The notes under the pieces are model-generated. The model made no database searches, had not been told where the DNA came from, and saw only the letters and a program-made list of their open reading frames with translations. Of a stretch of DNA of 7,970 nt, positions 5,679 through 7,970 are shown piece after piece. The translations under genes were made by a program, and so were the position numbers. The DNA is taken from assembly GCA_900772235.1 (NCBI GenBank), contig CAAGQX010000045.1:1-7970 (forward strand), given 5' to 3'. The number at the start of each line of letters is the position of its first letter. Position 1 is the first letter of the stretch. The stretch is from Clostridia bacterium (GTDB lineage: Bacteria > Bacillota > Clostridia > TANB77 > CAG-508).

Positions 5679-6404
5679 ATGAAGACATTTACTAAAAAAG
5701 AAGAAATAAGATATTTGGATGTAGATAAAAACAATAAGCTAACCAATAAAGCATTAATAGACCATATGCAAAATACAGCAGGGGAACATACAAACTTAAA
5801 TGGAGATGGACTAAAAGATAAAGAAAAAACGCATATGGCTTGGCTTGCTTTAAATTGGAAATTACAGGTTTTTGATAGACCACAATACGGAGAACAATTA
5901 AAAATAAAAACTTGGGTAAAAAAAACAGAGCTATGTTGCTCTTGGCGTGAATTTGAGGTTTATTGCAATAAAAAATTAGTTGCAATAGCAGATTCTAGAT
6001 GGGTTTTAATAAATTCTGAAAATGGTAAAATAATGAAAGTGCCAGAAGAATTTATAGAAAAATATCAGCCTAAGGGAAAAGGAGTTTTTGAAGATGAACT
6101 TCAAGAAAAGATAAAAGAACCACAAAACTTAACACCTGCATATGAAGAAACAGTAGGAAGAGCAAAAATAGATACAAATAATCATTTAAACAATTTATAC
6201 TACTTAGACTTTGCAGTAGAAAGCTTGCCGGAAGAAGTGTACGAATCTACAGAATTTAGTAAAGTTCAGATAATGTATAAAAAACAGGTAAAATACAAAG
6301 ATACAGTGAGGTGCTTTTACTCAAATGAAAATAATAAACACACAGTTGTAATCAAAAGTGAAGATGAAAAAACATTACACGCAATAGTAGAATTATATAA
6401 TTAA
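5679..6404 (+). CDS. Acyl-ACP thioesterase
   Basis: This enzyme hydrolyses acyl-acyl carrier protein to release free fatty acid in the cytoplasm, and belongs to the plant FatA/FatB-like family (acyl-ACP TE, double hotdog fold). The 241 residues form two hotdog repeats. The N-terminal one (about 1-135) has HMQNTAGEH (29-37) and a WxLxxW-type strand at 55-60. The C-terminal one (about 155-241) carries VGRAKIDTNNHLNNLYY (159-175). In that motif Asp165, Asn167 and His169 correspond to the catalytic D-N-H residues of plant FatB. The downstream catalytic Glu of the family (in YxxE) appears to be Gln203 here (MYKKQVKYKD), which is unusual. A strong AAAGGAGG lies four bases before ATG. It lies 50 bases after deoC, separated by a hairpin, and ends in a convergent terminator region. 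In gut Clostridia such enzymes are thought to set membrane or released fatty-acid length. Chain-length preference cannot be told from sequence. Confidence 0.9.
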   Translation: MKTFTKKEEIRYLDVDKNNKLTNKALIDHMQNTAGEHTNLNGDGLKDKEKTHMAWLALNWKLQVFDRPQYGEQLKIKTWVKKTELCCSWREFEVYCNKKLVAIADSRWVLINSENGKIMKVPEEFIEKYQPKGKGVFEDELQEKIKEPQNLTPAYEETVGRAKIDTNNHLNNLYYLDFAVESLPEEVYESTEFSKVQIMYKKQVKYKDTVRCFYSNENNKHTVVIKSEDEKTLHAIVELYN

Positions 6405-6405
6405 A

Positions 6406-6425
6406 TGTAGGGGGAACTACCTACA
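6406..6425 (+). repeat. Short palindrome after the thioesterase gene
   Basis: TGTAGG (6406-6411) and CCTACA (6420-6425) are perfect inverted arms around an 8-base loop, directly after the stop codon. The first eight bases, TGTAGGGG, are the same as the head of the palindromic repeat at 235. It may be a decayed or short member of that family. A short A-run follows, not a T-run, so it is not a plus-strand terminator by itself. Confidence 0.4.
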
Positions 6426-6448
6426 AAAGGATGTGTTATCAAATGAAA

Positions 6449-6484
6449 GGACGAGTTCAATATAAACTCGTCCAATTCGTTTTC
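6449..6484. terminator. Bidirectional terminator between convergent genes
   Basis: GGACGAGTT (6449-6457) and AACTCGTCC (6465-6473) form a perfect 9-bp stem with a 7-base loop. On the plus strand AATTCGTTTTC follows, and on the minus strand CTTTCATTT follows. It lies between the convergent thioesterase and CmpB-like genes, eleven bases past the stop codon of the latter, and can serve both. Confidence 0.6.
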
Positions 6485-7209
6485 TATTTAAATTTTTGCT
6501 CAATATTTCCTTTTATTTTTTCAGTATTTTCTTTTAATTGTTCAGTACGCTTTTTGATTTTCTCCTTAATAGCTTCTAATTTTGGATATGCGTGAATTAA
6601 ACGTCTATGTAGAGCTGATTTTGAAAGCAATATTTCTTTTACTTTTTTAGTTATTTCTTCAGTATTATCCAATTCTTTATATAAACTTTTAGTTGTAGTA
6701 CGAACAGTAGAAATAACATTAAATGAAATAATATTGTCAACTATAAAAACTATAAATAATGTTGTAGATAAAATATATAAAGCCAAATCGGGTAGTGCAT
6801 TTAATACTTTTAATAAAAATGGATTAGATACATACATTATAAAACATCCAAGTAGTCCAAAAGGTATGATTGTATTTAAACAAACCCTACCATTAATATT
6901 AAACTTTTTATTGCTATAATCCCACCATCTTGCGTGGAAAATCTTTTCCATAAAATAACTAGTAAGGTATTCTAATGTTCCACAAACGAGTATTGCCATT
7001 ACAAATAGAGCTATTATATCACTAGTATATTTCTTTAATAAAAAAGTTATGGCTAAAGCACCAAACCCATAAATAGGACAATATGGACCAATTAAAAAAC
7101 CTCTGTTTATAAATCTTTTTTTCTCAATTAATTTACCAATTACTTCAATAAGCCAACCTAAAGTAGCATAGATAATAAATAATAAAAAATAAATCATTAC
7201 TTGTTTCAT
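6484..7209 (-). CDS. CmpB-family (DUF1113-type) membrane protein, 'putative ABC transporter permease'
   Basis: A 241-residue integral membrane protein. I recognise the CmpB family (often called ABC_trans_CmpB or 'putative ABC transporter permease') from three motifs: RGFLIGPYCPIYGFGA (36-51), LEYLTSYFMEKIFHARWWDY (79-98) and FNINGRVCL (103-111). Hydrophobic segments lie at roughly 3-24, 43-57, 62-80, 112-130 and 141-166. Residues about 170-241 form a long charged, Lys/Glu-rich cytoplasmic tail likely to be helical or coiled coil. No ATP-binding cassette protein is encoded nearby, so the transporter label of the family is not supported here and the function is unknown. AGAAAGG lies ten bases before ATG. 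It sits 75 bases downstream of apt on the same strand, with a hairpin between them. No clear promoter of its own is visible, so it may depend on read-through from apt. Confidence 0.8.
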   Translation of the reverse strand: MKQVMIYFLLFIIYATLGWLIEVIGKLIEKKRFINRGFLIGPYCPIYGFGALAITFLLKKYTSDIIALFVMAILVCGTLEYLTSYFMEKIFHARWWDYSNKKFNINGRVCLNTIIPFGLLGCFIMYVSNPFLLKVLNALPDLALYILSTTLFIVFIVDNIISFNVISTVRTTTKSLYKELDNTEEITKKVKEILLSKSALHRRLIHAYPKLEAIKEKIKKRTEQLKENTEKIKGNIEQKFK

Positions 7210-7235
7210 AACATATAAACCTTTCTATTTAAATA

Positions 7236-7279
7236 TAGGCGATGCTTTTCCATATAATAAAAGAAAACTTCATCGCCTA
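7236..7279 (-). terminator. Long two-part hairpin between apt and the CmpB-like gene
   Basis: TAGGCGATG (7236-7244) and CATCGCCTA (7271-7279) are perfect 9-bp arms. Inside them TTTTC (7246-7250) and GAAAA (7263-7267) can extend the stem. On the minus strand it begins 5 bases after the apt stop and is followed by TATTTAAAT, a poor T-tract. It could be a weak terminator, a read-through attenuator or an RNA-stabilising structure. Confidence 0.5.
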
Positions 7280-7284
7280 AATTA

Positions 7285-7770
7285 TTACATATTTTCTACT
7301 GAATTTACATCTAAATTGTTTAGAGCTTTTATATTAATATATACGCCAGCACCAACAAAATTTCCTTTACATTCAGCAATTAATTTTTCTGCAGCTTTTA
7401 ATGTGCCACCAGTAGCTAAAACATCATCTACAAAATAAAAGTTTTTACCTTCGTAATTGTCATTTTTTGGAAGACAAAGCTTATCTTTTCCATATTCCTT
7501 TTGATATTCAACAGTATGAACTAAATCGTCAGGTAGTTTACCAGGCTTTCTAATAGGAACAAATCCTAGTCCTAGATTAATAGCCATTGCAGTACCAAAA
7601 ATATAACCTCTAGATTCAGGAGCGATTATATAGTCTGTATTTGCAGGAACTTTAGAAGTCATCTCATCAATAATTGCTTTAAAATCGTCTTTGTCTGTAA
7701 GTTTAGGAGAAATATCGATAAATTTAACTCCTTTTGCTGGAAAATCTTGAATAAATCTTAACTCAGCCAT
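7285..7770 (-). CDS. apt: Adenine phosphoribosyltransferase
   Basis: Apt (EC 2.4.2.7) makes AMP from adenine and PRPP in the cytoplasm, so it feeds the same pool as PurA and PurB. The sequence shows the family order: IQDFPAKGVKFIDISP (7-22), APESRGYIFG (50-59, adenine side), GFVPIRKPGKLP (69-80), VEYQKEYGKD (87-96, flexible loop) and the PRPP-binding VDDVLATGGT (114-123). At 161 residues it is a little shorter than the usual 170-172. The N-terminus lacks about six residues, and the C-terminal strand region after about 148 is shortened and divergent. All motifs of the active site are kept, so it should be functional. GGTG six bases and AGGG twelve bases before ATG give only a weak ribosome site. 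It has its own good promoter and is divergent from a gene beyond the right edge. Confidence 0.95.
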   Translation of the reverse strand: MAELRFIQDFPAKGVKFIDISPKLTDKDDFKAIIDEMTSKVPANTDYIIAPESRGYIFGTAMAINLGLGFVPIRKPGKLPDDLVHTVEYQKEYGKDKLCLPKNDNYEGKNFYFVDDVLATGGTLKAAEKLIAECKGNFVGAGVYINIKALNNLDVNSVENM

Positions 7771-7806
7771 TTAAAACACCAACCCTTTTTTTAAAAATAC
7801 GCTGTT

Positions 7807-7835
7807 ATTATACACAATAATGAAAAAATAGTAAA
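7807..7835 (-). promoter_or_regulatory. apt promoter
   Basis: On the minus strand TTTACT (7835-7830), a spacer of exactly 17 bases, and a perfect TATAAT (7812-7807). The -10 box ends 36 bases before the apt start codon. It is among the best promoter matches in the window. Confidence 0.75.
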
Positions 7836-7858
7836 GATTTATGGTGGAAAAAATAGAT

Positions 7859-7886
7859 TTTTGTCGATAAAAATAAATAGACAAAA
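7859..7886. repeat. Inverted repeat overlapping the rightward -35 box
   Basis: TTTTGTC (7859-7865) and GACAAAA (7880-7886) are perfect 7-bp arms whose centres are 21 bases apart, about two helical turns. The right arm overlaps the -35 box of the rightward promoter. This is a possible operator, not proven. Confidence 0.35.
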
Positions 7887-7906
7887 CTAAAAAAGTATGG
7901 TATAAA
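7878..7906 (+). promoter_or_regulatory. Promoter of a rightward gene beyond the window
   Basis: TAGACA (7878-7883, 5 of 6), a 17-base spacer and TGG TATAAA (-10 at 7901-7906, 5 of 6, with a TGn extension). The predicted start of transcription is near 7913. The leader runs to the window edge with an AAGGA-like site at about 7957, so the coding start is expected just past the right end. Confidence 0.6.
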
Positions 7907-7970
7907 ATGAATGTGCACTTTTTGTTGGTGTATATTTATTTTAAAAATTTAATTCAAGGAAATTTAGAAT

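Noticed and set aside
5436..5985. Minus-strand reading frames opposite deoC and the thioesterase gene
   Set aside because: Same reasons: antisense shadows, one of them crossing the intergenic hairpin.
6734..6919. Plus-strand 61-codon frame inside the CmpB-like gene
   Set aside because: Lies antisense to a recognised membrane protein and has no ribosome site.
7907..7970. Open frame starting at ATG 7907 and running to the right edge
   Set aside because: The ATG directly follows the -10 box and so precedes the likely transcription start; no ribosome site is present.

Overview
The window looks like ordinary chromosomal DNA from a very AT-rich Firmicute, most likely an uncultured or anaerobic gut-type member of the Clostridia. 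The reasons are the strong AG-rich Shine-Dalgarno sites, the codon use heavily biased to A/T, the anaerobe-type rubrerythrin, the CmpB-like membrane protein and the Rpn-type nuclease tail. I could not run a database search, so the placement is by pattern recognition only.

Layout, left to right. (1) 2-190 (+) is the C-terminal tail of an Rpn/PD-(D/E)XK 'transposase' family protein. (2) 191-433 is non-coding and holds three short GC-rich palindromes that appear to belong to one dispersed repeat family; the first also works as a terminator. (3) 434-3062 (-) is a tight purA-purB operon (IMP to adenylosuccinate to AMP). PurB is of the Escherichia coli/Bacteroides type and PurA carries several unusual motif residues. 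(4) 3063-3215 is a divergent promoter region with a perfect 10-bp interrupted palindrome between the two -10 boxes. (5) 3216-3755 (+) is rubrerythrin, followed by a strong terminator. (6) 3810-6404 (+) is a likely operon of a cation-diffusion-facilitator exporter (Mn-type signature, doubled C-terminal domain), deoC and an acyl-ACP thioesterase, ending in hairpins. (7) 6484-7770 (-) is apt followed by a CmpB-family membrane protein, separated by a long hairpin. (8) 7771-7970 is a second divergent promoter region: a good sigma-A-type promoter drives apt, and another faces right towards a gene that starts beyond the window.

The common thread is nucleotide metabolism. PurA and PurB make AMP from IMP, Apt makes AMP from salvaged adenine, and DeoC returns deoxyribose 5-phosphate to central metabolism. 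Rubrerythrin (peroxide detoxification) and a probable metal exporter add a stress and metal-homeostasis element. I see no tRNA, rRNA, CRISPR array, riboswitch or complete mobile element, and no convincing novel multi-gene system. The points most worth a second look are the palindrome family, the variant PurA motifs, the shared palindrome between purA and rbr, and the metal exporter's site residues and doubled tail.
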